DNA of 64,000 bases from Pilibacter termitis (GCF_900167335.1 NZ_FUXI01000012.1:1-64000), one strand, 5' to 3'. Counted from the stretch's first letter, positions 7,977 to 17,309 are shown. The notes: a model not told the origin generated them from the sequence alone. Program-made: numbers and translations.

Positions 7977-9143
7977 TTAAAAAATATCTGAGACGATTGT
8001 CATCTCTTGCACGACAGAACGCTTGAGGCTAGGGAAAATCCTGTTTTCAGAACACTTCACACGTTGCATTTTGACAAGCATATCAACGCTAGTATAACCT
8101 AGCAATAAAGAAGAGAACGTTCCAATATCACAGGAAATCAGTGGCAAATGAGGTGTCAACACTTTTTCTCCATTTGCAAGAAAAATTCCGTTGTTATTCG
8201 GGAGGTTTTTATCCGTTAGCTCAAAAGCAAAATTTGCCTCCTCTTGCCAAGGGTATGATTGAAGAAACACTTCAACATTTACAATTCTTGCCTGCATATA
8301 TGGAAGTAATTCTCGTTTGACCGCACGAGGTTCTTTCATTAAATGCAAAACTGGAATTTCTTTCACATTGCTATTGGCTGACAAATAAGTAATCGTATCA
8401 AATGCCATGCTATGACTATTGATAAAATTGACACTTGCCTTAGCCGCCTCAAAATCCGCATTTACCCATTCGATAATATGCAAATTCGGATAATCCATTG
8501 TGTAGATTATATAACCGACTGCTTGCATTTCTTCGTTGTAACAAATAGCGGTATAATGCCCTTTCCATTTGTGCATATGCGTGTAGTTCCACCACCACGC
8601 ATTACGACGTGAACTACCACGAGAAAATTGTTCATTTTCTGCGTGCAACTTTTTCAAAGCAGGAAATGCCTCATCAAAAGACATTCTCTTCATCGTATAG
8701 TTGCTCTTTTCTGCTTGCGGGAAATTTTTTGCCTCCCACGAAAGCAACAGACGATCACACGCAGCCTCATAGCCAAATTGTTGATAAAACTGATAAGAAA
8801 ATGGGTCAAGCAGAGAAAGTGCTGCACCACGATTGTACTCACGCTCAAAAATTTGTCGAAAAACTTCACGAATCCCACCTTTGCCTCGAGCTTCTGGATA
8901 ACTTGCCACATAACTAATGCCGCTCGCCAACAATGTTTTTCCGTGAAAATTCACCTCATGCTCCACAAGCGTAATCTGACTTGTTAGCACTTCGTCATGA
9001 AGTACACCAAAATTAATCGAATGCTCCGTCAAATAATCAAAACACTTTGCCCACTCTGGAGAAAATTTGTTGAAAGAATATTGTACTAATGCTTTGATTT
9101 CTTCATTTTTTTCGTTTGGCAAAATACCTATCTCTGTTTTCAT
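7977..9143 (-). CDS. Eis-like GNAT N-acetyltransferase with C-terminal SCP2-type domain
   Basis: About 388 residues. The N-terminal GNAT fold includes the acetyl-CoA loop YPEARGKGGIREVFRQI and the following LLDPFSYQFYQQFGYEAA; a second GNAT-like middle domain (KGHYTAICYNEEMQAVGYIIY) and a C-terminal lipid-binding-type domain (FAFELTDKNLPNNNGIFLANGE) complete the three-domain order of Eis proteins. Eis enzymes acetylate amines, including aminoglycosides in mycobacteria; the substrate in Gram-positive cocci is not known. The ATG at 9141-9143 has AAGGA eight bases upstream and is preferred to an in-frame TTG. It follows the aldo/keto reductase gene by 23 bases, so they are probably co-transcribed. 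Confidence 0.82.
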   Translation of the reverse strand: MKTEIGILPNEKNEEIKALVQYSFNKFSPEWAKCFDYLTEHSINFGVLHDEVLTSQITLVEHEVNFHGKTLLASGISYVASYPEARGKGGIREVFRQIFEREYNRGAALSLLDPFSYQFYQQFGYEAACDRLLLSWEAKNFPQAEKSNYTMKRMSFDEAFPALKKLHAENEQFSRGSSRRNAWWWNYTHMHKWKGHYTAICYNEEMQAVGYIIYTMDYPNLHIIEWVNADFEAAKASVNFINSHSMAFDTITYLSANSNVKEIPVLHLMKEPRAVKRELLPYMQARIVNVEVFLQSYPWQEEANFAFELTDKNLPNNNGIFLANGEKVLTPHLPLISCDIGTFSSLLLGYTSVDMLVKMQRVKCSENRIFPSLKRSVVQEMTIVSDIF

Positions 9144-9166
9144 TTCCTCAGTCCTTATCAATTTTT

Positions 9167-10084
9167 TTATGGCAAAATATTGCCAGCTGACATATAAATA
9201 TCATACCATTCCTCACGAGTTAACACCACATCGCTTGCTTGGCAGATTTCTTTAATTCTGCTCGGTGTCATCGTGCCAATAATCGTTTGAAGGTTAGCAG
9301 GGTGGCGATTAATCCATGCCGTTGCAATTCCTGTTGGGGTAACATTATATTTTTCAGCAATTTCTTCGAGTTTTTTGTTCAACTCTGGGAATTTTTCATT
9401 TCCAATGAAAATACCCTCGAAAAATCCATATTGATATGGAGACCACGCTTGAATGGTCATATCGTGAAGTCTTGAATACTCCAAAATTTGCCCGTCATGG
9501 TCGAATGACCCGTTATCTTTCATATTTACATGAATCCCTGCATCAATCATCCCCGTGTGCATAACGCCAAATTGTAATTGATTGGCAATTAACGGCTGTT
9601 GAACAGACTTTTTGAGCAATTCAATTTGCATAGGATTTTGATTGGAAACACCAAAATAACGTACTTTCCCAGATTTCTCCAACTCGTCAAACGCAGCTGC
9701 CACTTCATCAGGTTCCACTAAAGCGTCTGGTCTATGCAAAAGCAAAGCGTCAACGTAATCCGTATTTAAACGTTTGAGCGAACCTTCCACGGCTGAAATG
9801 ATATGCTCTTTTGAAAAATCAAATGCCACACCCGGTACAATACCACATTTTGTTTGCAAGAGAATATCTTCACGTTTTACGCTTGACTGTGCAAGTGCAG
9901 TTGCAAAAATTTCCTCACAACTTCCACGACCGTAAATATCTGCATGGTCAAAAAAGTTAATGCCACACTCTACTGCTGTTTCAATGACTTCAACGGGATT
10001 TTTTTCCTCATCGTTAATACGCATACACCCCAAAACAATCTGAGAAGCATTCAAGTCACTTTTGCCAATGTTAAATTTCTTCAT
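9167..10084 (-). CDS. Aldo/keto reductase (YdhF-type)
   Basis: A 305-residue NADPH-dependent oxidoreductase of the aldo/keto reductase superfamily. The catalytic tetrad can be placed at Asp46, Tyr51 (DHADIYGRG), Lys79 (LQTKCG) and His117 (LLHRPD). The substrate barrel continues through VRYFGVSNQNP and AWSPYQYGFF, and the C-terminal cofactor region is IIGTMTPSRIKE. It resembles the YdhF branch, whose natural substrates are unknown. It is followed closely by the Eis-like gene and preceded by about 150 bases that hold a possible remnant of a family M repeat near 10111-10146. Confidence 0.85.
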   Translation of the reverse strand: MKKFNIGKSDLNASQIVLGCMRINDEEKNPVEVIETAVECGINFFDHADIYGRGSCEEIFATALAQSSVKREDILLQTKCGIVPGVAFDFSKEHIISAVEGSLKRLNTDYVDALLLHRPDALVEPDEVAAAFDELEKSGKVRYFGVSNQNPMQIELLKKSVQQPLIANQLQFGVMHTGMIDAGIHVNMKDNGSFDHDGQILEYSRLHDMTIQAWSPYQYGFFEGIFIGNEKFPELNKKLEEIAEKYNVTPTGIATAWINRHPANLQTIIGTMTPSRIKEICQASDVVLTREEWYDIYMSAGNILP

Positions 10085-10234
10085 TTTGATACACTCCGTT
10101 TCTTTTTTTTAGGTAACTCTAAAGCAAATTGGAATTTTTAGAGTCCTCTCATGCTCACGCAAATGGGTTGCCTGAACATTTACACTACTATTATATACCT
10201 TTATTTTAAAATGTATATAGTTTTTTGAAAACAA

Positions 10235-10789
10235 TTACATTAAAAGAAAATCTAGCACTTCTTTTTCGATTGCTTCAACTTCAGCTAATGCTCCAATGGC
10301 AATTTTTCCGCTTGAAAGTCTATCTTCACGAGGCTTGATTTCCTTATACCCACGTTTTTTTAGCTTGTCAATGTTTTCCTGCACAATTTCTTGATGATAC
10401 ATCACATCATTCATCGCTGGGGCAAAAAGTTTCGGAGTGCCTTTAGGAACAGCTTGTGCCACGCTTGTGAGCATATTATCCGCCATTCCATGAGCAATTT
10501 TGCCAATCGTATTACTTGTCGCTGGGGCAATCAAAAAAACATCTGATGATTGAGCAAGAAAAATATGATTGATTTTTTCCGGTTCATGCTCTTGAGCGAC
10601 ATTTACACTCACCTCATTTTGTGTCAACGTTTGAAACATTAACGGAGAAATAAATTTCGTTGCATTTTCCGTCATAATCACGTGAACATCTATTTCAAAC
10701 TGTTCATTTTTCCTAAAGCGTTCAATTAAATCACACATTTTCCAAACCGCAGAGCTCGCAGAAATACCAAGCGTTATCATTTTCTTCAT
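10235..10789 (-). CDS. coaC: Phosphopantothenoylcysteine decarboxylase-like flavoprotein (stand-alone CoaC)
   Basis: A 184-residue flavoprotein of the HFCD family. It has the active-site His75 in INHIFLAQSSDVFLIAPATSN, the FMN-binding ADNMLT segment and the PAMN motif (124-127). Lactobacillales carry CoaB and CoaC as separate short proteins, which fits the length; the CoaB partner is not here. The C-terminal substrate-clamp segment reads LSSGKIAIGALAE, with Ser160 where the family normally has the cysteine that completes the reduction of the enethiol intermediate. It may therefore be a related HFCD enzyme rather than true CoaC. It is monocistronic with an ATG start. Confidence 0.75.
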   Translation of the reverse strand: MKKMITLGISASSAVWKMCDLIERFRKNEQFEIDVHVIMTENATKFISPLMFQTLTQNEVSVNVAQEHEPEKINHIFLAQSSDVFLIAPATSNTIGKIAHGMADNMLTSVAQAVPKGTPKLFAPAMNDVMYHQEIVQENIDKLKKRGYKEIKPREDRLSSGKIAIGALAEVEAIEKEVLDFLLM

Positions 10790-10851
10790 ATTAACACACT
10801 CCTTTTTCCGTTAATCATCGTAGTCTTTATTTTATCAATAAAAAGCAAAAG

Positions 10852-10875
10852 AAAAAAGCCTAAGCGTTTAGACTT
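10852..10875 (-). terminator. Distal terminator after mnmE
   Basis: Arms AAGCCTAA (10856-10863) and TTAGACTT (10868-10875) pair with one G-U pair, followed by six U residues on the minus strand. Confidence 0.65.
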
Positions 10876-10922
10876 ATGGTCGGTATAACAGTTTTATTTT
10901 ATTTTCCAATTTTCAACTACCT

Positions 10923-10951
10923 AAAAAAAGCCAACTCCATAGAATTGACTT
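10923..10951 (-). terminator. Original mnmE terminator, pushed away by a repeat insertion
   Basis: A ten-base stem (10928-10937 with 10942-10951, with G-U pairs) is followed by a long U run on the minus strand. It lies 180 bases beyond the mnmE stop codon only because the 155-bp family M element at 10969-11123 lies between. Confidence 0.7.
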
Positions 10952-10968
10952 TTCTTTGTATTTCTCTT

Positions 10969-11123
10969 GGGCACCTCTAAAAACTCCGGTTAAGCCAAAA
11001 TTAGCTAGTTTTTCGATTTTCGAGGAAATCGACGAAAGCTATGTGGTTCATAGGTTGAGGAGACTGACGAAGAAAATCGGAAAACTAGCAATTTTGGATA
11101 ATCGTGAGTTTTTAGAGGTGCCC
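10969..11123. mobile_element. Family M MITE-like element, full length 155 bp
   Basis: The termini GGGCACCTCTAAAAAC and its complement bound a strongly self-complementary body, with CTAGTTTTTCGATTTTC matched by a near-complement further in. TCTT flanks both sides (10965-10968 and 11124-11127) as a 4-bp target duplication. It has no coding capacity and lies one duplication plus one base from the mnmE stop codon. A copy of the same length in opposite orientation is at 17748-17902. Confidence 0.85.
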
Positions 11124-11128
11124 TCTTG

Positions 11129-12523
11129 CTATTTTCCCAAGCAAAATTGGCTAAATAATTGATTCAATAGTTCATCTTGTACGCTTTCGCCAATAATTTC
11201 TCCTAGTAATTCCCAGCATTTTGTCATATCCATTTGTACCAAATCTACGGGTAAACCTGATGAAATGCCGCTTAACACTTCTTGCAAACTTGCCTGTGCT
11301 TGCTCAATTAAGCCGATGTGGCGGACGTTTGAGAGGTAAGTGGCGTCTTTTTCTATCGTTTCACCCGCAAAAAAGAGCTTGGCAATCGCTTCTTCGAGTG
11401 CGGATAAATTTTCGCCTTGCAAAACGGAAATAGGTAGAATTTCACTGTTTTCTGCCAAAGTTTCCAGAGTTTCCAATGAAATTTTTTGTGGTAAATCGGT
11501 TTTGTTCAGCAAAATAATGCGTTTTAGACCACTCGTTGCCTCAATGAGTTGCTCGTCTTCAAAAGATAATTCTTCCGCTGCATTTAGCACAAGCAAAATT
11601 AAGTCGCTCTCAGAGAGTGCTTTACGACTCCGTTCAACGCCGATACGCTCGACAATATCCTCTGTCTCACGAATACCAGCAGTATCAATCAATCGCAGTG
11701 GCACACCACGCACATTGACATATTCCTCAATCACATCACGTGTTGTCCCTGCAATATCCGTCACGATTGCTTTTTCTTCTTGCAGTAAGTAATTTAACAA
11801 AGAACTTTTCCCAACATTTGGTCGCCCGATAATTGCCGTAGACAAACCTTCACGCAAAATTTTCCCTTGCTTAGACGTTTCAAGTAAATGAGCAAGCTGT
11901 TTTTCAATAACAATCGCTTTTTCACGCAAAAGTTGTGTCGTCATCTCCTCAACATCATCATATTCTGGATAATCAATGTTCACTTCAACTTGTGCTAAAA
12001 CTTCCAAAATCTCTTGTCTCATCTTTTGAATGAGCTGAAAAAGTCTGCCGTCAAGTTGAGAAGTCGCAATGCTCATTGCTCTATCCGTTTTTGCACGAAT
12101 AACATCCATGACCGCCTCCGCCCTTGTCAAATCAATTCGACCATTTAAAAAGGCACGTTTCGTAAACTCACCGGGTTCGGCAAGTCTTGCACCAGAGCGT
12201 AGCAAGAGCTGCAAAATCTGGTTAGTGACAACAATTCCGCCATGTGTATTGATTTCCACCACGTTCTCACGTGTAAATGTGCGTGGTGCGTGCATGACAC
12301 TCACCATGACTTCATCGACTAATTGCTCGCTTACAGGGTCAACGATACGTCCGTAATGAATAGTATGTGTCGCCACTTCACTCAGATTCTTTTTCCCTTG
12401 CAGAAACAATTTACTGGCAATTTCAATCGCTTGAGTACCAGAAAGACGAACAATCGAAATCGCCCCCTCACCAAGAGGAGTAGAAATTGCTGCAATTGTA
12501 TCAAATTCTTTTGTTATGTTCAT
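11129..12523 (-). CDS. mnmE: tRNA uridine-5-carboxymethylaminomethyl modification GTPase MnmE
   Basis: A 464-residue protein with the full MnmE layout: an N-terminal formyl-tetrahydrofolate-binding domain ([22 protein letters not shown]), a helical domain, an embedded Ras-like G domain ([36 protein letters not shown]) and the C-terminal FCLGK whose cysteine is conserved. With MnmG it installs carboxymethylaminomethyl groups at the wobble uridine of certain tRNAs. MnmG is not adjacent here. A mobile repeat is inserted directly after the stop codon without altering the protein end. The other tRNA wobble-modifying enzyme, MnmA, is also in this window. Confidence 0.97.
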   Translation of the reverse strand: MNITKEFDTIAAISTPLGEGAISIVRLSGTQAIEIASKLFLQGKKNLSEVATHTIHYGRIVDPVSEQLVDEVMVSVMHAPRTFTRENVVEINTHGGIVVTNQILQLLLRSGARLAEPGEFTKRAFLNGRIDLTRAEAVMDVIRAKTDRAMSIATSQLDGRLFQLIQKMRQEILEVLAQVEVNIDYPEYDDVEEMTTQLLREKAIVIEKQLAHLLETSKQGKILREGLSTAIIGRPNVGKSSLLNYLLQEEKAIVTDIAGTTRDVIEEYVNVRGVPLRLIDTAGIRETEDIVERIGVERSRKALSESDLILLVLNAAEELSFEDEQLIEATSGLKRIILLNKTDLPQKISLETLETLAENSEILPISVLQGENLSALEEAIAKLFFAGETIEKDATYLSNVRHIGLIEQAQASLQEVLSGISSGLPVDLVQMDMTKCWELLGEIIGESVQDELLNQLFSQFCLGK

Positions 12524-12650
12524 GGAATACTCCTTTTTTGTTCTAATTAAGGATAGCTCTCAAAACTATCTAGCTTTGGGTAGTGTATAACGTTTTGAAA
12601 AAATTTTCAAGTGTTCGTGTTTTGTCAAGTTAGTATGAACAACATTTTTA

Positions 12651-12697
12651 GAACACCTCTAAAAACTTACACTTCCCCAAAATTGTTCATTTTTGGT
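12651..12697. repeat. Single end of a family M element
   Basis: GAACACCTCTAAAAACTTAC followed by CCCCAAAATTG matches the left end of the family M elements, but no second end follows. It lies in the gap upstream of the gene at 12738 and may supply part of that gene's leader. Confidence 0.5.
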
Positions 12698-12737
12698 AAA
12701 ATAAAGTGAGTGAAATTTAGAAAATGTAGGTGAGCAG

Positions 12738-13175
12738 ATGATTATTTTTAAAATTACAGAAGAAGTGGCAAAAAAAGCTGGACTTCAATATGAAGATTTG
12801 CCTGAAATCGTTGGCAAAGAGGAACAAAATTTCTTAATGGACGTTGAACTTTTGGAGAATGGATTGTTGAATTTTTACTATATGAATCAATTTGACGGAT
12901 TCATTCAAGCATTTCCAATTACTCCAATGTTGGATAATCTTGTCCCTGAGTTTGTCCTAGGTCCAAGTATTACTGGCGATATTCAACGAGCGATTTTCTT
13001 TGACGGACTTCCTTTTTCCGATGAAGTAAAATCAATCATTCATCAGTCTGGAAAACAATTCAAATGGAGCAAAATCAGTACAAAAGAAAACAATTTACTT
13101 CATTCTGTTTATGAAACACAAAGAACAATTATTCACAAGGAAATTGCTCGCAGAATAGCAAGAGGAAAAGAATGA
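12738..13175 (+). CDS. Conserved-looking hypothetical protein, 145 residues
   Basis: I do not recognise the family. The protein is soluble and mildly acidic, with no signal peptide or membrane helix: a small mixed alpha/beta domain (FLMDVELLENGLLNFYYMNQFDGFIQAFPI), a middle part rich in I, F and P, and a basic helical C terminus (HKEIARRIARGKE). The ATG has AGGTGA eight bases upstream. It is the only plus-strand gene between mnmE and glyS, and it converges on glyS across a shared terminator. The codon use looks like that of its neighbours, so it is probably a real gene; no function can be given. Confidence 0.7.
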   Translation: MIIFKITEEVAKKAGLQYEDLPEIVGKEEQNFLMDVELLENGLLNFYYMNQFDGFIQAFPITPMLDNLVPEFVLGPSITGDIQRAIFFDGLPFSDEVKSIIHQSGKQFKWSKISTKENNLLHSVYETQRTIIHKEIARRIARGKE

Positions 13176-13199
13176 TATTTCTTCTCCTCAAAAAAATAA

Positions 13200-13231
13200 A
13201 AATCGCATGAAACACTTAATCCATGCGATTT
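13200..13231. terminator. Two-way terminator between the 145-residue gene and glyS
   Basis: A ten-base stem (AAATCGCATG with CATGCGATTT) with a T run on the plus strand and a U-rich tail on the minus strand. Confidence 0.85.
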
Positions 13232-13239
13232 TTTCATTT

Positions 13240-15300
13240 TTATTTCACAATCAATAAATCAACACTTGCAAAGCTCAAAATAATTTTGGCAAGTTTTTGC
13301 AGTTCACTCAAACGGTTGTTTTTCACTTGTTCGTTGTCTGTCATGACCATTGTGTTGTCAAAATACTCATTTATCACGCTTGATAAACTCATTAATTGCT
13401 GATATTTTTCTTCGGCATTGCCTGTGAAGTTTTCTTCAAGAGAAATAATTTTTTCATTTAATGCTTTTTCATATTCATTTTCAAACAGAGAAGTATTCAC
13501 ATCTACTGCTACCTCGGCTTTTTGAGCAAGGTTGACGACACGAGTAAGACTTTCGATACCCAAGCGGAAGTTTTCGTCATTTTGATGTGCGTTTAAAACT
13601 TCTGCGGTCGCAAATAACTCTGAAATGTCGCTTTGTTCAGCATTGACTACGGCATCTAAAATGTCGTGACGTGTGATTTTTCCACTTAAAAGCTGACGAA
13701 CACGTCCTTTGACAAAAGAAAGTGCCTCTTTTTCGTTCGTGTAAGTGAGTTTGTAAATTTCCGTTTCTGCATTGATTGCTGTGAAAATCTTCTCTTGCAA
13801 GTCTGCAAATGAAAATTTCCAGCCAAATTTATCCAAAATACGAATCACTCCTTGTACTGCACGGCGTAAGGCATATGGATCGTTTGAACCTGACGGAATA
13901 AGGTCAACAGAGAAGAAACTATACAAACTCTCAAGTTTGTCACTTACCGCTAAAATAGCCCCTACTTTACTCTCTGGCAAAACACCTTCTGAGGTCGTTG
14001 GCAAATAATGTTCACGAATTGCTCTAGCAGTTTGCTCGTTTTCTCCTTGTAAAACCGCATATTTTTCTCCCATAATCCCTTGCAACTCTGGAAATTCTCC
14101 TACCATATTGGTCACAAGGTCAAATTTGTAAATATCGGCTGCTCTTTTCAAATCTTTTTTCTCTGTTTCTGTTAACTCTACCATTTCTGCTAGAACTTCA
14201 CCAATTTTTTTCGTTCTAAGCATATGCTCTGCAAGTGTGCCAATTTTTTCATGGAACGTCACTTTAGAAAGTTTCGCCACCAAGTCAGCAATCTGCAATC
14301 GTTGATCTTCTTTCCAGAAAAATTCACCGTCCTCTAGTCGAGCAACTAGCACTTTTTCATTTCCTTTAATGACATTTGCCAAATGATTGTCTGTTCCATT
14401 TCGTACAGAAATAAAATGCGGACTTAATTTGCCGTCCAGTTCATGCACGTCAAAGAAACGCTGATGTTCTTTCATTGAAGTAATAAGCACTTCTTCTGGC
14501 ACATCCAAATATTTCTCGTCAAAACTCCCCGCAAAAGCTGTCGGATATTCAACAAGATTGTTCACTTCTTCAAGCAATTCTTCGTCTAAATCAACCGTCC
14601 AATTGTTTTCTTTTTCAAGTGCAGCAATTTGCTTGCGAATGAGATTTTTTCTCTCCGCGGCATTAGCAATAACATTGAACTTCGCCAATTCCTCTTCGTA
14701 ACTATCTGCATTGGAAAATGTTGGTACACCTTCTAGCAAGCGATGTCCTCTTGAAGTGTTGCTTGTGTCTACACCTAAAATAGAAAATGGAACAATTTCA
14801 CTTCCAAATAAAGCCACAAGCCAGTGGATTGGGCGAATAAATTCTACATCGTTGTCCGCCCAACGCATAGAAACAGGGAACGTCATAGAAAGAATCACAT
14901 TTGGCAATTCTTTCAAAATTTCTTCTGTCGCCTTCCCTTTTTCCTCGACCGTTGCAAAGACGTATTCTACACCTTTGACTTCTTTGAACGTCATTTCATT
15001 TTCAGTTAATCCTTTTCCTCGTAAAAATCCAAGCACTGCCTTGCTCAAATTTCCATTTTCATCATAAGCAATTTTTTTTGCAGGTCCTTTGACTTCTTCT
15101 CTTGTATCTTCTTGTTTTTCTGCAAGTTTTACAATTCTCAATGCCAGTCTTCGTGGGGTAGAAAATACTTCAATGCTTTCAAATGAAAGACGATTTTCCA
15201 CTAAAAATTTTTCGATTTTTTCCTTTAATTGTATCATTGAAGGAGTTACCACATGAGCAGGCATTTCTTCTAAACCAATTTCTAATAAAAAGTTACGCAT
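13240..15300 (-). CDS. glyS: Glycyl-tRNA synthetase beta subunit
   Basis: About 686 residues, the usual length for bacterial GlyS. It opens with NFLLEIGLEEMPAHVV, has the family's PTRRLALRI-like STPRRLALRIVKLAEKQ, a conserved SMRWADNDVEFIRPIHWLVAL block and an HD-type middle region, and ends in an anticodon-binding region. It binds tRNA-Gly and works with GlyQ as an alpha2-beta2 enzyme. I placed the start at 15298-15300, where AAGGAGG lies upstream; the open frame extends 24 codons further into the end of glyQ, but that start is not supported. It is 19 bases behind glyQ and shares its T-box control. Confidence 0.97.
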   Translation of the reverse strand: MRNFLLEIGLEEMPAHVVTPSMIQLKEKIEKFLVENRLSFESIEVFSTPRRLALRIVKLAEKQEDTREEVKGPAKKIAYDENGNLSKAVLGFLRGKGLTENEMTFKEVKGVEYVFATVEEKGKATEEILKELPNVILSMTFPVSMRWADNDVEFIRPIHWLVALFGSEIVPFSILGVDTSNTSRGHRLLEGVPTFSNADSYEEELAKFNVIANAAERKNLIRKQIAALEKENNWTVDLDEELLEEVNNLVEYPTAFAGSFDEKYLDVPEEVLITSMKEHQRFFDVHELDGKLSPHFISVRNGTDNHLANVIKGNEKVLVARLEDGEFFWKEDQRLQIADLVAKLSKVTFHEKIGTLAEHMLRTKKIGEVLAEMVELTETEKKDLKRAADIYKFDLVTNMVGEFPELQGIMGEKYAVLQGENEQTARAIREHYLPTTSEGVLPESKVGAILAVSDKLESLYSFFSVDLIPSGSNDPYALRRAVQGVIRILDKFGWKFSFADLQEKIFTAINAETEIYKLTYTNEKEALSFVKGRVRQLLSGKITRHDILDAVVNAEQSDISELFATAEVLNAHQNDENFRLGIESLTRVVNLAQKAEVAVDVNTSLFENEYEKALNEKIISLEENFTGNAEEKYQQLMSLSSVINEYFDNTMVMTDNEQVKNNRLSELQKLAKIILSFASVDLLIVK

Positions 15301-15319
15301 AATTTCCTCCTTATCTTTT

Positions 15320-16246
15320 TTATTCCTCTTCTTTTTTCGCAACAAAACCAATTTGTGCTCGCCCTTCATCATCTAGCAATGGGTAGCCTAATTTTTCACG
15401 CTCAGCAACAAAAATTTTCGCCACACTTTTTGCCATATTGCGAATGCGATGTAAATATCCAGCACGTTCCGTTACAGAAACTGCACCACGAGCATCTAAT
15501 AAATTAAAAGTGTGTGAGCATTTTAAAATATAGTCATACGCTGGATGTACCAAACTTTCTTCGATACAACGTTTTGCTTCGTTTTCAAATTTATTGAAGT
15601 TTTCTAGGAGCAATTCTTGATTGCTAATTTCAAAGGAATATTTTGAGTGTTCGTATTCTGGTTGACGGAAAATTTCTCCGTATTTCACCCCTCGACTCCA
15701 TTCCAAATCATATACCGAATCGACTTCCTGAATATAGCTCGCAAGTCGTTCTAGTCCGTAAGTTACTTCGCTTGTGACAGGTTTAACAGGTAGTCCTCCA
15801 ACTTGTTGGAAATAAGTAAATTGAGTAATTTCCATGCCGTCAAGCCAAACTTCCCAGCCAAGACCTGCACAACCCATAGACGGATTTTCCCAGTTGTCCT
15901 CAACAAATCGAATATCATGCTCTTGTGGGTCAATGCCGAGCAAACGCAATGACTCCAAATACAACTCTTGAATGTTGTCAGGACTTGGTTTCATTACCAC
16001 TTGAAACTGATGGTGTTGGTACAAACGGTTAGGATTTTCCCCATAGCGACCGTCTGCTGGACGTCGACTCGGTTCTACATAGCAAGCATTCCAAGGCTCT
16101 GGTCCTATTGCACGCAAAAATGTGTAAGGACTCATTGTTCCTGCACCTTTTTCCGTGTCATAACTGTTCATAATCATGCAGCCTTTCTCCGCCCAAAAAT
16201 TTTGCAACGTTTGAATCATTTCTTGTAAAGTTAGCTTTTTTGTCAT
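15320..16246 (-). CDS. glyQ: Glycyl-tRNA synthetase alpha subunit
   Basis: A 308-residue class II synthetase subunit with [20 protein letters not shown] at the start and the motif-2-like [27 protein letters not shown], followed by the conserved [22 protein letters not shown]. It forms glycyl-adenylate and, with GlyS, glycyl-tRNA. First gene of the glyQS operon; AAAGGAG upstream of the ATG at 16244-16246. Expression is controlled by a T-box leader directly upstream. Confidence 0.97.
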   Translation of the reverse strand: MTKKLTLQEMIQTLQNFWAEKGCMIMNSYDTEKGAGTMSPYTFLRAIGPEPWNACYVEPSRRPADGRYGENPNRLYQHHQFQVVMKPSPDNIQELYLESLRLLGIDPQEHDIRFVEDNWENPSMGCAGLGWEVWLDGMEITQFTYFQQVGGLPVKPVTSEVTYGLERLASYIQEVDSVYDLEWSRGVKYGEIFRQPEYEHSKYSFEISNQELLLENFNKFENEAKRCIEESLVHPAYDYILKCSHTFNLLDARGAVSVTERAGYLHRIRNMAKSVAKIFVAEREKLGYPLLDDEGRAQIGFVAKKEEE

Positions 16247-16282
16247 GTTGTTCTCCTTTTCGTGAGGCTAATTTTAGGCATA

Positions 16283-16495
16283 AGAAAAAGCTCACGCCCA
16301 TGCCAAATAAATGACATAGGGGTGAGCTTGAAATTCAAATCCACGGTTCCACCCTACTTCTAAGATTTCTCTTAGCACTTCATTTGCTCGCTCTAAAGTG
16401 CCGTTCAACAAGTCAAGTTTTCCGGCTTTCACTCTCCCGAAATCGCTACAAACTCAAATTTGCCTACTCCTCTTTTTCAACACGAGCTTTTTTTA
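16283..16495 (-). promoter_or_regulatory. Glycine T-box riboswitch of glyQS
   Basis: In minus-strand orientation the leader contains AGGGTGGAACCGTGG (16341-16355 on the plus strand), the T-box sequence that pairs with an uncharged tRNA end. A terminator follows with arms at about 16289-16304 and 16311-16329 and a U-rich tail. Stem I is closed by GCTCG/CGAGC, and a GGC triplet at 16400-16402 lies in the position of the specifier codon, matching glycine. Uncharged tRNA-Gly should favour the antiterminator and switch glyQS on. Confidence 0.93.
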
Positions 16496-16496
16496 T

Positions 16497-16525
16497 AGAA
16501 TAATGCTTTTTTCGCTTGTTGTCAA
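16497..16525 (-). promoter_or_regulatory. glyQS promoter
   Basis: TTGACA (16520-16525) and TATTCT (16497-16502) with a 17-base spacer, just upstream of the T-box leader. Confidence 0.8.
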
Positions 16526-16563
16526 CTGATTTATCAATCAATAATGGATTTTCCATAAACCAT

Positions 16564-16593
16564 TTGCACACTTCATAGAAAAAATAGTATGAT
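16564..16593 (+). promoter_or_regulatory. Probable promoter of the HAD phosphatase gene
   Basis: TTGCAC (16564-16569), an 18-base spacer and TATGAT (16588-16593), about 60 bases before the ATG. Confidence 0.55.
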
Positions 16594-16655
16594 AGTTCTT
16601 ATACAGCTGTAAAAATTACAATAATTGACGATATTATAAAAAAGGGGTAACTAAA

Positions 16656-17309
16656 ATGAAAGACTATGATTATTACTTTTTCGACCTTGACGGTACGCTG
16701 ATTGATTCCTCTGAGGGAATTATTCACTCCATTCAATATGCAATTGAGAAAATGGAGATTCCAGTTTCACAAGATTTGGATTATTATTTGTTTATCGGTC
16801 CCCCTATTATTGAGAGTTTTCAGAGCTTTCTTTCCCTTGATGAAAAAAGAGCAAGAGAGGCGATTTCGCTCTACCGAGAATGTTTTAAAGACAAAGGCAT
16901 TGTAGAAAACAAAATTTACGACGGAATGGTAGAATGTTTAAGCAAACTGAAAGAGTCTGGAAAAAAATTAGCAATTGCCACGAGCAAACCAGAAATTTTT
17001 GCCAAGCAAATCGTAGAATTTCTACAATTAGAAGAGTATTTTGACGGTGTATTTGGTGCTACACTTGATGACGGCGTGCGAAGTGAAAAAGCAGACGTCA
17101 TTGGCTACGCTATGGAAAATCTCGGAGTGAACCATGAGGCAAATATCTTGATGATTGGCGACAGAAAACACGATATTTTAGGAGCAAAGGAAAACAATTT
17201 AGATAGTGCAGGCGTTTTGTGGGGGTTCGGTTCTGCAACTGAACTAGAAACGTGTCAGCCTGATTATATTCTTTCTTCTCCTCTTGCACTTTTGTCATTA
17301 GAAGAATGA
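16656..17309 (+). CDS. HAD-superfamily phosphatase, phosphoglycolate-phosphatase-like
   Basis: A 217-residue HAD subfamily IA hydrolase. Motif I is FFDLDGTLIDSSEG (8-21), motif II the Thr/Ser in AIATSKPE, motif III the lysine near EKADVIGYAM, and motif IV MIGDRKHDILGAK. The helical cap between motifs I and II is of the PGP type. Likely substrates are small phosphate esters; the exact one cannot be read off. A good ribosome site (AAAGGGG) precedes the ATG. It is a single plus-strand gene ending in a strong two-way terminator shared with the convergent DUF1033 gene. Confidence 0.88.
   Translation: MKDYDYYFFDLDGTLIDSSEGIIHSIQYAIEKMEIPVSQDLDYYLFIGPPIIESFQSFLSLDEKRAREAISLYRECFKDKGIVENKIYDGMVECLSKLKESGKKLAIATSKPEIFAKQIVEFLQLEEYFDGVFGATLDDGVRSEKADVIGYAMENLGVNHEANILMIGDRKHDILGAKENNLDSAGVLWGFGSATELETCQPDYILSSPLALLSLEE

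Noticed and set aside
10956-11162. 68-residue plus-strand ORF across the mnmE end
   Set aside because: It consists of the family M element, and the same peptide appears at the inverted copy at 17739-17948; it is the element's sequence read through, not a gene.
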